Shown one piece after another: positions 1 through 8,864 of a stretch of DNA of 45,074 nucleotides. Each line of letters opens with the position of its first letter. The first letter of the stretch is position 1. A program made the position numbers and the translations under genes. The stretch is from Deltaproteobacteria bacterium (GTDB lineage Bacteria > Desulfobacterota > Desulfobacteria > Desulfobacterales > Desulfatirhabdiaceae): NCBI GenBank assembly GCA_016219185.1, contig JACRBZ010000107.1, forward strand, positions 1 through 45,074, written 5' to 3'. The notes under the pieces are model-generated. The model was not told where the DNA came from, did no database searches, and saw only the letters and a list, made by a program, of their open reading frames with translations.

Positions 1-339
1 AAAATAATGTGGTGAAATTGTATCCATCAACAAAACACATGATAAGCCGCGACTATGGAAAGTTCGAAGCTTCACCCTCGTTGAAGCACCGGTGCGTGGC
101 ATGACTCGAAACCCATGTCACAAAAAACTTGAACATCGAGTGGAACAAATTTAATTAACAACTTATATACAAGATTAATTAGACCAAGAAGTGTCGCTAG
201 CCCAAAATGGGCTCTGAATGCTGTAGCAGAGAATTTATTTAGAGGTAGAGACCCAAAAAACGCACCGGCCGGTAGGCATCATTTATTACCGCGGGTACTC
301 CATGATAACTTTAGTAAAAAAAGAAATAAAGAAGACTTA

Positions 340-1077
340 TTGCTTTTAGAAGGCAGTTTAAGTGTTTTTTTTGCAGCGCTTAAGGATATTCTTCCTTACG
401 CATATATTTCATCATTACCATACGGAAATGAATCTCTCATTACGCCAGAAGCTGAAAATGTTAAAGACCTTTCAATAAAAATAATTAATTGGCTAAAATC
501 AAATCCAATGCCAATATTATTAGAGGATAGGCCTTCAGAACTTAGACGACTTTATGATGCCATAAGTTTAGATGGCGAATTCGTAAAAGGTTTCAACGCT
601 ATTTTTCAAGTAGATGTTAATTATATAAAGAATTATTTAGAAAAAGAAAGATCAGAAAAAGATGTTAATAATGAATTAGAATTTGTATTTGACGCTGATC
701 TTAAAATATTAAATAGTACAGTTTTATGCTATATAAATAGTCTGCTCAATATCTTGGTGAATCACACAATAGATCCGATGGGGAATAATAATGCCGTGCA
801 TAAAAGTAAAATATTTGTATACAGAAATAATAATAAAGACGATCTATCAGAAATGATGGTTTTCCGTTTGTCGACAAATTTCGACTCACTTGAGGAAACT
901 AATAGAAAAATATTTGAGACTAAGCGTGGATTGAGAGAGTTGAAGAATATCGAAATATTTGGGGCTATAATACATAATAAAGAGTGGTTTGTTCCCAACG
1001 ATTGCGAGTCAAGCGAAGGATTTACAGCTTCTTGGGAAATTTTGATACCAACTGGATATCTATCAAAAGGGGAATAG
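340..1077 (+). CDS. Unrecognised AT-rich island protein, 5' end unclear
   Basis: No family is recognised. The frame is open from 133, after an in-frame stop at 130-132, and reads as plausible protein upstream of 340 (it includes a GRDPKNAPAGRHH stretch), yet there is no ATG or GTG there. The only conventional start is TTG at 340, which lacks a convincing ribosome binding site. Bases 1-132 have stops in this frame, so the gene may have lost its true 5' end or begin at a non-standard codon. The product is about 245 residues (315 if read from 133), soluble, rich in Asn and Lys, with no signal peptide or clear membrane span. The stop lies 2 bases before the ATG of the receiver-HD gene, so the two are almost certainly cotranscribed and functionally linked. 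A sensor partner for the receiver is possible by position, but no histidine-kinase H, N or G boxes are visible. Confidence 0.55.
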   Translation: MLLEGSLSVFFAALKDILPYAYISSLPYGNESLITPEAENVKDLSIKIINWLKSNPMPILLEDRPSELRRLYDAISLDGEFVKGFNAIFQVDVNYIKNYLEKERSEKDVNNELEFVFDADLKILNSTVLCYINSLLNILVNHTIDPMGNNNAVHKSKIFVYRNNNKDDLSEMMVFRLSTNFDSLEETNRKIFETKRGLRELKNIEIFGAIIHNKEWFVPNDCESSEGFTASWEILIPTGYLSKGE

Positions 1078-1079
1078 TA

Positions 1080-2678
1080 ATGCCGATAAAAATTCTTTAT
1101 GTTGAAAATAATAGTCGAGACTATAAAGAATTGAAAGACGCCGCTGATGAATTCAATAAAATAGAATCAAATGATCAACTTTTAATATATCGTGCGTTGG
1201 ATCCAGACGAAATGAAAGGTCTATTAGGCCCTCAGTTCAACGTTATTCTTGCAGATGTGTATTTCAATGATCCTAATAACGGCGATGAGGATACTATTAA
1301 TAGATTAAGTGATATCATCAAATATGTAAATGAATGGTGTGAAACCCAAAGTAAGGGAGCCCTCATCCCAGTTATCGCATATACAGGAAGGGCTTCTTTA
1401 GACCAGTGCTTAGTTGAACAAGAAAATTTGTATGACATATGGGATAAAAACACTACCAATACGAAATATGTTATTTGGAGATTATCTAACTTATCACTTG
1501 ATGTGTCAAGGTATCACCCTGATGCCTTTTTACAAAATCTTATCAGAAATATGAAAACTGGTTCTAAATGGCATGATAAAGTTAAAGAAATGACGGCCGA
1601 ATATGATTCGGCATTAACTGAGTATGATCAGATTAGTAAAGTTGATGATACAATAGGCCTGATCGCGAACAATTTTGATACTGAAAATATATGCTCTGAA
1701 ATGTGGGAAGTTATGGAAAGGTCTGAAGCAATAACTAGAGCATTGAGTAAAAATGTTCGCGGTCACGCAAGGCATGCTATTAATGTTTATTGGTTTGGTT
1801 ATTTCATATTAAATTCTGCTAATGTTTCATCTTTTGCTGAAAATTATTGGAAATCTTTATTGATTAATCGCCCAAATATGGCCCATGTTAACAATGAAAA
1901 TTATGTTGATGCCTTAAATAATATTTGGTTTTACGCTGGGCTATTTCACGACATAGGAATAAATGTCGAGAAATCTGACATGCAATATGAACATCAATTA
2001 TTGTTGAAGAAACATTTTGATAACTACGCTTTGCCACTTCCCAATTTAGAAGAATTTCCTTTAAAAACTTTGTCCCATGAAATATGTAATTTAATTAATG
2101 AGATTGACGGAAAAGAAATCGGAAAAAATTTAACTCAAGTTTTCCTTAATAGCATGAAGGATAATAAGCCAGATCATGGTCTTGTAGCTGCAACTTATTT
2201 CTTAAATAACATTAATGCTAATGAAGTGCAAAAAATTTATGCGAAAGAAGCTGCTAGATCAACCCTGCTACATAATATTATATCAAAAGAAGAGTTTAAG
2301 GATATGCGATTTATATCCTGGGATAATGATTTCATTACCTGTTTATTAATGCTATGCGATCAATTGCAAACTTGGGATAGAGAACGCGGCGATACAAGGT
2401 TAATTGACGAGGATAAACCTGAACGAGCAGAATTAAAAAATCTATTCTTTGTAGAAGAGAATGGGAAGTGTAAATTATCTATCTTTATTAATTATATTGC
2501 TCCTGCTCATGTAGTTAGACATCCTTACTATAATCGAAAGCTTTTAAAAAATTTAAATAAAGTTATATTAACAAAACTTAATAAAGCACTTAAGAGAATA
2601 AAACAACCTTGGCCCTTTGAAGTATACGTGAATTTGTCTTTGGGCAGAAAAAGCTTTTATGAGTATACTTATAAATAA
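1080..2678 (+). CDS. Receiver-like domain fused to HD phosphohydrolase
   Basis: This is a predicted two-domain protein of 532 residues. Residues 1-135 look like a response-regulator receiver: ILYVEN at the start, candidate phosphoacceptor D59 in VILADV, T102 in AYTG and K123 in WDKN. Residues 225-440 carry HD-hydrolase features: H229 and H232 (RGHARH), the H290-D291 pair in GLFHDIG, H366 in PDHG and a distal Asp in LCDQ (about 427). HD proteins are metal-dependent phosphohydrolases or nucleotidases; the spacing resembles the HD-CE conflict-effector type, but this is from memory. The start at 1080 is chosen over an upstream in-frame ATG because AGGGG precedes it at good spacing and it follows the previous stop directly. 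A phosphorylation- or ligand-gated nucleotide hydrolase is the natural inference; the substrate is unknown. Confidence 0.8.
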   Translation: MPIKILYVENNSRDYKELKDAADEFNKIESNDQLLIYRALDPDEMKGLLGPQFNVILADVYFNDPNNGDEDTINRLSDIIKYVNEWCETQSKGALIPVIAYTGRASLDQCLVEQENLYDIWDKNTTNTKYVIWRLSNLSLDVSRYHPDAFLQNLIRNMKTGSKWHDKVKEMTAEYDSALTEYDQISKVDDTIGLIANNFDTENICSEMWEVMERSEAITRALSKNVRGHARHAINVYWFGYFILNSANVSSFAENYWKSLLINRPNMAHVNNENYVDALNNIWFYAGLFHDIGINVEKSDMQYEHQLLLKKHFDNYALPLPNLEEFPLKTLSHEICNLINEIDGKEIGKNLTQVFLNSMKDNKPDHGLVAATYFLNNINANEVQKIYAKEAARSTLLHNIISKEEFKDMRFISWDNDFITCLLMLCDQLQTWDRERGDTRLIDEDKPERAELKNLFFVEENGKCKLSIFINYIAPAHVVRHPYYNRKLLKNLNKVILTKLNKALKRIKQPWPFEVYVNLSLGRKSFYEYTYK

Positions 2679-2711
2679 ATATTATAAAGTCCGCTTCAAG
2701 GAGGGGAACAC

Positions 2712-3989
2712 ATGGCCGAATTTCAATGGACGATAGACGTTGCCAACCCATCACCATACAGTAGAAGTGACTACGTTGAAAGCGATTTAGAGGCCATTGG
2801 TGTAGATGCTTCTTTAGATGTTAACTCATTGCAGTTGTTTCAAAAGCAAGGCAACAATCTTATACGAATTCCATTTCAGGTTGATTACATGTTGGGAAAA
2901 GCTTCTCATAAAAGGTCACTCAGCTTTTTCTGCGAGGACATCCCTTCACAAAAAGATGACTATAGTCAGGTGTCAGCTACGTATCTTTTGGGGAAAGGGG
3001 TATCGAATGAGCCAATGACAGTCATGTGTAATAAGTCACTTCATGTTGATTATTACTATGACCCAATTGATCCTTCGTCGGGTGACCACCAGAAAGATGG
3101 TTTCAATGACAAGTGGGACCCGGAGAGGACTGTGTATGGCGTGAAACTAAGGAATAGCGAGCTCGAAATCTATGTTTCATTGGTGCATAGTCCTTTGTTA
3201 CATACAGACTTAGATTATACTGGTTCTGTAACGAGCGTGTTGCTTCGGAAGGCTCCTCACAACACTATAGGAAATCCTGACAATATGTTATCTCCTCAAG
3301 AGTGGTGTGCAAATAAACGATGGGGTCAAATCACAAAACTTGTGTTTTACCCTCCGCCTTGGGAAATAAAATGGTATTTTGAAAGATCATTATTGAATAC
3401 TGAATATACTCTCGTTTACTCTAACGCAGGTCCCATACGTGCGATGGTGATCCTGCGGTCTCAACCTTTTACACTCTCCTTTTCAGGAAAGCCACTTTTT
3501 GATCAAGATAAAGTAGAAATATCCTGTAATCTTTTTAGGACTATATCCCTATATCCTGATAAGCCATTTTATAATGAAGAGCTATTTGTATTGTCCGCCG
3601 CGGGTCAACCTCTTTCATTCCGGCCGTATTTTTTGTCCAAGCTTCAATTTCCCTCCAGCGTATTTTCTAACTTTGCACGAATGGAACATATTCCAGATTA
3701 TTTCGCACTTTGGAAAAACTTCCATCCAAAAATATACCACGGTTATGGATTTGCATCGAATTCTCATGTGCGTAACTTGGAACTGAACGATGCTTATATA
3801 CAGTGGAGACTGCAACTTAATTTTTTCCATAAAGCTGTGCATTATTTTATGTTTAATGATATTTTTGATTTTGATGAGAAAAAGGATTTCTTCCACGTGA
3901 TCGGGCACTTCGGATGGTATGAACAGATCTATAAGCCGCTTGAAGTACTTCCAGTTAGACATTTTCATCATGCAAAACGATATACGTGA
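2712..3989 (+). CDS. Unrecognised 425-residue island protein
   Basis: No family is recognised. The start is well supported by an AAGGAGGGGA ribosome binding site just upstream of ATG 2712, and the gene lies 33 bases after the HD gene. The protein is rich in aromatic residues and alternating hydrophobic strands (for example KLVFYPPPWEIKWYF) and has no signal peptide or membrane helix, which suggests a large beta-sandwich-like cytoplasmic protein. Many Tyr, Trp and Phe residues and Asp-rich loops near residues 118-135 could bind a carbohydrate or nucleotide ligand, but nothing shows it. Base composition is intermediate between the AT-rich HD gene and the bulk of the window. By position it is part of the same operon as the HD and TIR proteins. 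Confidence 0.75.
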   Translation: MAEFQWTIDVANPSPYSRSDYVESDLEAIGVDASLDVNSLQLFQKQGNNLIRIPFQVDYMLGKASHKRSLSFFCEDIPSQKDDYSQVSATYLLGKGVSNEPMTVMCNKSLHVDYYYDPIDPSSGDHQKDGFNDKWDPERTVYGVKLRNSELEIYVSLVHSPLLHTDLDYTGSVTSVLLRKAPHNTIGNPDNMLSPQEWCANKRWGQITKLVFYPPPWEIKWYFERSLLNTEYTLVYSNAGPIRAMVILRSQPFTLSFSGKPLFDQDKVEISCNLFRTISLYPDKPFYNEELFVLSAAGQPLSFRPYFLSKLQFPSSVFSNFARMEHIPDYFALWKNFHPKIYHGYGFASNSHVRNLELNDAYIQWRLQLNFFHKAVHYFMFNDIFDFDEKKDFFHVIGHFGWYEQIYKPLEVLPVRHFHHAKRYT

Positions 3990-4104
3990 TATGACATCAT
4001 TGTCGTTGGCGCAATACATTGTTTCTGTACTCAAGCCTGCGTGTGATACATGTGCAAATGATAAGTTGATTCAGTATAATCTCAGGAGAAAACGATGGTT
4101 TTAA
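3970..4104 (+). CDS. Possible 44-residue small protein bridging two genes
   Basis: A short frame starts at ATG 3970 inside the end of the 425-residue gene and ends in a TAA that overlaps the start of the next gene. The product has a short hydrophobic stretch, a CDTC motif and a basic Arg/Lys-rich tail (RRKRW). Its overlaps on both sides suit translational coupling across the otherwise unexplained 105-base gap. No clear ribosome binding site is visible, so it may be chance. Confidence 0.25.
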   Translation: MQNDIRDMTSLSLAQYIVSVLKPACDTCANDKLIQYNLRRKRWF

Positions 4105-4649
4105 ATTGCAATGGAAGGAACCGTATGTCGAAATGGCATGACAAGTATAAGTCTTGTGTATGGTGGAAGCTTCTGTTCGATAAGAAGAGGTTAAACTTGC
4201 AAGATGATGTTCTTGAGCATATCCGGGATAAACAGAAAGAGAAGCAAAACAGGGAATACGTTATCCAAAACCTTTTTTACGCAGCCAAGGCAATGCAGTC
4301 ATTTCCAGGTGAAACGTCTGATTTCACACAATTACACCATACTGCTAGCAGTCTTCTTCTGCTCGAAAGCTCTCGAGAAAGGGTTTACGCGACCCTGGAT
4401 TGGATTGAGGAAAAAATACTTAAGAGTAATAATAATTCAAAAGGGATACAGGCTACTGAAGTTGTCACAATTGCGATGTTATATTATCTAATATTAGATG
4501 CAGAAAATATGTGCGATAGTGATAAAGAACAACTTGGATTGATAGAAGATCTGCATAGAAGACTTGATCAGAGGAATTGGTGTATAGGGGTGGATAATAT
4601 GAAAGCGCTCAATATCATCACGTTGGATCAGTCTTATTCTAAAATGTAA
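4095..4649 (+). CDS. Unrecognised 184-residue helical protein
   Basis: No family is recognised. The product is predicted to be mostly alpha-helical and charged (repeats of Lys, Glu, Asp and Leu), without a signal peptide. Two starts are plausible: ATG 4095 preceded by CAGGAG, and ATG 4125 (protein starting MSKWHDKY) preceded by GGAAGGA; the second gives 174 residues. It lies between the 425-residue protein and the TIR gene, in the same orientation. By analogy with small helical partners in TIR and HD conflict operons it could be an adaptor, but the sequence alone does not show a function. Confidence 0.65.
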   Translation: MVLNCNGRNRMSKWHDKYKSCVWWKLLFDKKRLNLQDDVLEHIRDKQKEKQNREYVIQNLFYAAKAMQSFPGETSDFTQLHHTASSLLLLESSRERVYATLDWIEEKILKSNNNSKGIQATEVVTIAMLYYLILDAENMCDSDKEQLGLIEDLHRRLDQRNWCIGVDNMKALNIITLDQSYSKM

Positions 4650-4685
4650 ATTGGGCAACTAACGTAACATACAGAAAGGTGTCTT

Positions 4686-5405
4686 ATGAGGTACAAAGTA
4701 TTCATCAGTTATTCTAAGGGCTTAAATTTTGATGCCTATATGCTGCAAGGAGCCCTTGAACTAGCAGGATCAGATGTGTTCCTGGATATGCTGGCGATTG
4801 ATCACGGACAGGACTTTGAACAAAGAATTCTCGAGAACTTGAAAAACTGTGATGAACTGTGGGTGCTCCTGACACCAACGCTTCAATCAACAGAGCTAAA
4901 TGAACCGATTTATGGATCAACTCATCGTCCATATATTTGGCTTGAAACAGGTGTTGCATGGTCTAGAGGAATACCTATAATTCCAGTTCTGAAACACATG
5001 TCAAAATCAAACCTTGCAAGCAATGAGGATATTCCCGTTTTGATTAAGATGAGAAAGGCTGTTGAATTAGGCAATATTCACGAGTATGAAGAATTACTGG
5101 CATCAGTAAAAAGTAGAGCATCCAATAAACAGAAATGGGAAAGAATTTCTGACCGTATATCCGTAAAACTACCCCTTGAAGTGATATGTGGAGACGATGA
5201 CATATGCAGGACAGCTATTTTAACCGAGCTTTCAAAAGATGGCAGCGGCTGCTTTGTGTCGGCTGAAATTCCGACAGAGGTTCAAACGATTAATTGTTCT
5301 TTCGACGTTGACATCATACACAGATGCCAGCGAGAATGTGGTGGGGTAAACGTTAGTGGTGTAGGTGGGAAGCTACAATGCAGAAATGAAATGCATATTC
5401 TTTGA
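4686..5405 (+). CDS. TIR-domain protein with novel C-terminal region
   Basis: The N-terminal 105-120 residues read as a TIR domain: strand A with FISYS at residues 6-10, the BB-loop region with VFLDM, DELWVLLTP as a core strand (residues 56-64), then IWLETGVAW (84-92) and RGIPIIPVL (94-102). E87 next to W85 is a candidate for the NADase glutamate. Bacterial TIR proteins commonly hydrolyse NAD or make cyclic ADP-ribose-type signals in anti-phage immunity. Residues about 120-239 have no recognised domain. An AGAAAGG ribosome binding site precedes ATG 4686. It is co-directional with the HD, 425-residue and 184-residue genes, which suggests a single effector-signalling locus. Confidence 0.8.
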   Translation: MRYKVFISYSKGLNFDAYMLQGALELAGSDVFLDMLAIDHGQDFEQRILENLKNCDELWVLLTPTLQSTELNEPIYGSTHRPYIWLETGVAWSRGIPIIPVLKHMSKSNLASNEDIPVLIKMRKAVELGNIHEYEELLASVKSRASNKQKWERISDRISVKLPLEVICGDDDICRTAILTELSKDGSGCFVSAEIPTEVQTINCSFDVDIIHRCQRECGGVNVSGVGGKLQCRNEMHIL

Positions 5406-5476
5406 AAACCTAAATCTAAGATTGGGCAATTAGCAGAACGCTATTCTCTATTGTCTGCAGGCAATGTGACTGAGGA

Positions 5477-6019
5477 ATGGATAGATACATGGCAACTTTC
5501 AGCAGAGGAACTTTTTCAATTAATTTAGGAGTCGTAAGATTGGATGGGCAACTTTCCGATGATGATCGCCAGTGTGCTTGGGAGCTATACGTAGAGCTTT
5601 CCACCCGTGTTGCGGTTACCGGAAAACAATCAGATCCTGAATGCAAAGATTTTTCCGGAGAGCTTTATATCGAGAGCTTGAATTCACTTCATGCTTTCTT
5701 CCAAGAAGCTCGCAATATTATGCGTAGATTTCCGGTTGGCAAAATCGCAGGTGACCATCATCAACATCTCGGCGTAATGATAAGCAATGTAATGTCAGAT
5801 GTTTTAAGACCCTTTCTTGAGAAATGGCAGATTCGGTACAGACACTGGTGGGAGGATCAAAGTAACCCGCGACTATGTCCAATGGAAAGACAAAAGGCGT
5901 TTCCTGAACATGATCTCTTTATTAATGACTGGTGCTCAGTCCGTTGGCTCATGCGTTCACTACAGAATGAAATAGTCAAAGTTTACTCCCTTGTTGATGT
6001 TGGAGGACAGCAGATGTGA
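5477..6019 (+). CDS. Unrecognised 180-residue TIR-adjacent protein
   Basis: No family is firmly recognised. The protein has a compact strand-rich N-terminus (residues 5-30, SINLGVVRLDG), a mixed middle and a helical C-terminal half with a striking segment, DVLRPFLEKWQIRYRHWWE (about residues 113-131). I have seen similar RPFL-KW-WE segments in small bacterial proteins next to predicted conflict effectors, but cannot name the family. The start is uncertain: ATG 5477 overlaps a GAGGA motif at very short spacing, and ATG 5489 is an alternative. It follows the TIR gene by 71 bases and closes the AT-rich island; downstream composition shifts to the GC level of the rest of the window. Confidence 0.6.
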   Translation: MDRYMATFSRGTFSINLGVVRLDGQLSDDDRQCAWELYVELSTRVAVTGKQSDPECKDFSGELYIESLNSLHAFFQEARNIMRRFPVGKIAGDHHQHLGVMISNVMSDVLRPFLEKWQIRYRHWWEDQSNPRLCPMERQKAFPEHDLFINDWCSVRWLMRSLQNEIVKVYSLVDVGGQQM

Positions 6020-6253
6020 ACTTCGTCTGTCGGATTACCGACGATGAATTAATCGCTGTTCATCACCGCCATGGGGGGCTGGGGACGTTGATAAAATAAT
6101 AAGTTGATATTGGAAAACCATGCGATTTAAGAGAGTATATGACATGAAAAACACGGATGGTGCTTAATCTGGGAAAATTGGAAACATCCGGGGGGAGGAA
6201 GGCAAGAACCGGCGGGTCGGGTGGATTGCTCAGACAACCGGAAAGGAGTCGGC

Positions 6254-7117
6254 ATGGAAAAGAAACTGTTCAATGAGGAGTTCAAACTCAGAGGGCTGGA
6301 ATTGTTTCAGACGCTGGAGGAAGAGGTGAAGGCCATCCGGGGGAATCAGGCTGGCCAGAATGCCTGTATGAAATTTATCGATGAGGGACGAGATCTGTTT
6401 GCTAATGGAAAGTTCGCTGAGGCCCTTGATCGGTACATGGAGGTGGGAAAAAGGATCGAGAAAGTCAAAAACATTCCCGATACCCGGGGAAAAAACTGGA
6501 GCAAGGAGCATGTTTTCGATTCGGTTATCGATAATCCGGGCAGCATCGTCATAGTGATCTTCTCGGCAATCATTGGGTTGGCGATCTGGAAAGGTTTTCC
6601 GGTCATCGACAAACTGTCCGAGCCTGCATTTGCCCGAGGGCTGATCACGTTTGTGATTTGCATGGCCACTGTCGGGCTGGCCTTCATGCTCGTTTGCTAC
6701 GCCTTTGCGGAATCCTCGGATGAGCGGTTCAAACGGGCGCGGGAAATCTTTGCAGGCCTGCTGGGCATTTTGGGAACAATCGTCGGGTTTTACTTCGGTG
6801 CAGCCTCGACCGGCCCAGTGCCCATTTCGATTGCCGATATCCTGGTGAGCGGGGCTGAGGTTGCCACATACGTCACGGGCGGGGTACCGCCATATCAGAG
6901 TGCGATCAAGGCGACAGGGAAATTCAGCGAAAAAGATGAATCCGTGACAGCCCCTAAAGAGCCGCGCCTCGTCTCTCAGAATGGCTGGGTCAGGTATGTC
7001 TTCGCCAAGCCCATCAAAGAGGCTGCCATTGAAATCGACATCAAGGACAGTCAAAACCGCTCTGCATCGAAAAAGGTGGACTTCAGGGTGCAGGAGCCTG
7101 CTAAGGTACAGCCGTAA
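6254..7117 (+). CDS. Unknown membrane protein with helical N-terminus
   Basis: The start at ATG 6254 is preferred over 6221 because GAAAGGAG precedes it. The 287-residue product has a charged helical N-terminal part of about 85 residues that resembles a TPR-like or coiled segment, then three hydrophobic spans (near residues 100-118, 132-155 and 170-190), and a soluble C-terminal domain (about 200-287) with short strands and Pro- and Gly-containing turns that reads like an Ig-like fold. It may therefore display a small beta domain across the membrane. No family is recognised. It stands alone between the AT-rich island and the lipase, so context gives no role. Confidence 0.7.
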   Translation: MEKKLFNEEFKLRGLELFQTLEEEVKAIRGNQAGQNACMKFIDEGRDLFANGKFAEALDRYMEVGKRIEKVKNIPDTRGKNWSKEHVFDSVIDNPGSIVIVIFSAIIGLAIWKGFPVIDKLSEPAFARGLITFVICMATVGLAFMLVCYAFAESSDERFKRAREIFAGLLGILGTIVGFYFGAASTGPVPISIADILVSGAEVATYVTGGVPPYQSAIKATGKFSEKDESVTAPKEPRLVSQNGWVRYVFAKPIKEAAIEIDIKDSQNRSASKKVDFRVQEPAKVQP

Positions 7118-7465
7118 AGTGAGGACATATTCAAATCACATGGCAACTTTCATTTCTGATATAAAGGCTGCGCCTCAAGTAAACAACATCGATCAAATGC
7201 TGAATTATTGACATTTTGTGGGAGCTTTTTGGGTCTTATTGCCGACATCATCGTTCTTCCAGCAATCAATGGTTTTGAGCGCAATCTTTTTCCCCTTAAA
7301 ATTGGACCGCACGTGTTTATCGCCGCCCCAAGTATCTTTATTGGTATATCTGCATCGAAATTTGTTTTGGGCCTGATAAAGCAGAAATAATACCATGTTC
7401 TTATCGTACCAAGAGTGAAGACGGGGATTGGAAGGTTTCATTCACATGTTGAAAGGAATACGAAG
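7118..7465. other. Intergenic stretch, no clear gene
   Basis: This stretch of about 350 bases separates the membrane protein from the lipase. Weak open frames exist on both strands (7208-7390 plus, 7205-7441 minus), neither with a good start and ribosome binding site. The minus frame reads somewhat protein-like (WGGDKHVRSNFKGKK) and may be a gene remnant. The only useful signal is GAAAGGA at 7451, which serves the lipase start. Confidence 0.4.
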
Positions 7466-8503
7466 ATGCAAATAACACGGCTGAAGAACATTCCTACTTT
7501 GCTTTCGTCGCTGCTCGCACTTGCCGGCTGCGCTTCATTCAGGCAAAATGCGGACGAGGTGTTGATTCGTGATCCAAGCATCGGCAGTTACTCAACTCCG
7601 TCGGCAGCACAATCCACTGCGAAACTGCATTGGGAATATGCGGCTATGAGCGAGAATGCCTATCAGGAAGGACGCGCATCCGCTGCCGCAAAGCGAACAG
7701 AATTTACACGAACCCAGCAGTATTCGGATGACTTCTCCGAGAAAGCATTTGCCGACGCATGCGCCGATGAACGCAAAGGGATACCGCTGAGAGGCTGGGG
7801 AAGGTGGGATTTCCCGAGCAAGAACCTTCAGGCGCGAATGCTGAAAGAGGGGATGTATCTCGAAGTTCTTGAGCGCGAAGAAGAACCTCATACTATCGTT
7901 GTCGTGTTCGAAGGGACCAATTTCACGGAATTGCCGGACTGGAAAGCAAACTTCCGCTGGTTTCTTCGGTTCATTCCCGGTTTCAAGGATCAGTACACCC
8001 TCGTGGCTCAAGACGTGGCAAAGGAGTTTTTCGACGCGATCTCGTCAACGCCCGAAAAGTACCGGATCGATCTTTCGTCCGGCAAGCTTGTATCCAAAAC
8101 CGGCGAACCCATTCGCATTGTCGCTACGGGACATTCCCTTGGAGGTGGCCTCGCGCAGAATTTCGCGTACGCCTTCAAACAGGATCCGATAGAATCTCGG
8201 GGACCCAAAGTATCTGAAGTCTTTGCGTTTGACCCGTCTCCTGTTACTGGATGGTTCTCTGTTCCCGATCCTCCGCGTAGTTACAACGCCGAAGATCTGG
8301 TAGTGAATCGCGTCTTTGAACATGGCGAGGTATTATCGTACATCCGCTTGCTCACCAGTCGCTTCGCCGTAAGCAGTAAAAACCCCGCCATCTGGGAATA
8401 CCGATACAATTTTGATATCGATGCCAATATCATTGGGAATCACTCGATGCGCCGTCTTGCTTGCGGACTTACTCGACTTGCACAGCCGTGGCTCCAAGAG
8501 TAG
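7466..8503 (+). CDS. Class 3-type lipase, lipoprotein
   Basis: This is a predicted esterase or lipase of the alpha/beta-hydrolase fold, anchored as a lipoprotein. From ATG 7466 (GAAAGGA just upstream) the N-terminus is a short signal peptide ending in LALAGC, a lipobox. The nucleophile elbow GHSLGGG is present about two-thirds through, preceded by a strand (IRIVATGHS), with VVVFEGTN earlier supplying the oxyanion region typical of Lipase_3 proteins. A candidate acid follows in FDPSP and a candidate His in the NHSMRR segment near the C-terminus. The length (345 residues) fits the family. It is not obviously part of an operon. A 30-base piece of this gene (8078-8107) recurs at 26118-26147. Confidence 0.85.
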   Translation: MQITRLKNIPTLLSSLLALAGCASFRQNADEVLIRDPSIGSYSTPSAAQSTAKLHWEYAAMSENAYQEGRASAAAKRTEFTRTQQYSDDFSEKAFADACADERKGIPLRGWGRWDFPSKNLQARMLKEGMYLEVLEREEEPHTIVVVFEGTNFTELPDWKANFRWFLRFIPGFKDQYTLVAQDVAKEFFDAISSTPEKYRIDLSSGKLVSKTGEPIRIVATGHSLGGGLAQNFAYAFKQDPIESRGPKVSEVFAFDPSPVTGWFSVPDPPRSYNAEDLVVNRVFEHGEVLSYIRLLTSRFAVSSKNPAIWEYRYNFDIDANIIGNHSMRRLACGLTRLAQPWLQE

Positions 8504-8575
8504 AAAGCATGTAGCCGAGTAATGGCATGAGTCGGGAAATAAAACTGCGGAACACCCTATGGGATTGTCGTTGAA

Positions 8576-8845
8576 ATGCAAAAGAACACAGAATCTATCA
8601 AATACGACATTCAGTTTAAACCGAGAGCATCAAAAGACATTGAGGTCCTGTCACGCCCCATTCAAACTCGGATTCTTGCAAAGATCGAGCAGATGAGTAA
8701 TAATCTCAAGGGAGACGTCAAACAACTCACGGATTTCACGCCCGAATATCGTTTGCGTGTCGGAGATTACAGGGTTCTGTTCGAAATAGAAGGAAGAACG
8801 ATTATAATTTATCGAGTTCGACACCGGAAAGAAGCGTACCGATAG
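8576..8845 (+). CDS. RelE/ParE-family toxin
   Basis: This 89-residue protein has the compact RelE-fold pattern: an N-terminal strand and helix (IQFKPRASKDIEVL), a long helix (QTRILAKIEQM) and the terminal strands YRLRVGDYRVLFEI and IIIYRVRHRKEAY, where the Arg-rich end supplies the likely mRNA-binding and cleavage surface. RelE toxins cut mRNA on the ribosome and are held inactive by the neighbouring antitoxin. The order here is toxin first, antitoxin second, which is the reverse of classical relBE. There is a 19-base gap to the antitoxin ATG. No strong ribosome binding site is visible. Confidence 0.88.
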   Translation: MQKNTESIKYDIQFKPRASKDIEVLSRPIQTRILAKIEQMSNNLKGDVKQLTDFTPEYRLRVGDYRVLFEIEGRTIIIYRVRHRKEAYR

Positions 8846-8864
8846 ATAATGGGAGGTCGATACC

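Noticed and set aside
133..1077. Histidine kinase reading of the first island gene
   Set aside because: No H, N, D, F or G boxes are visible, so the partner-of-receiver idea rests on position only.
6230..7054. Minus-strand frame over the membrane protein
   Set aside because: Shadow of the 6254-7117 gene; no start support or family.
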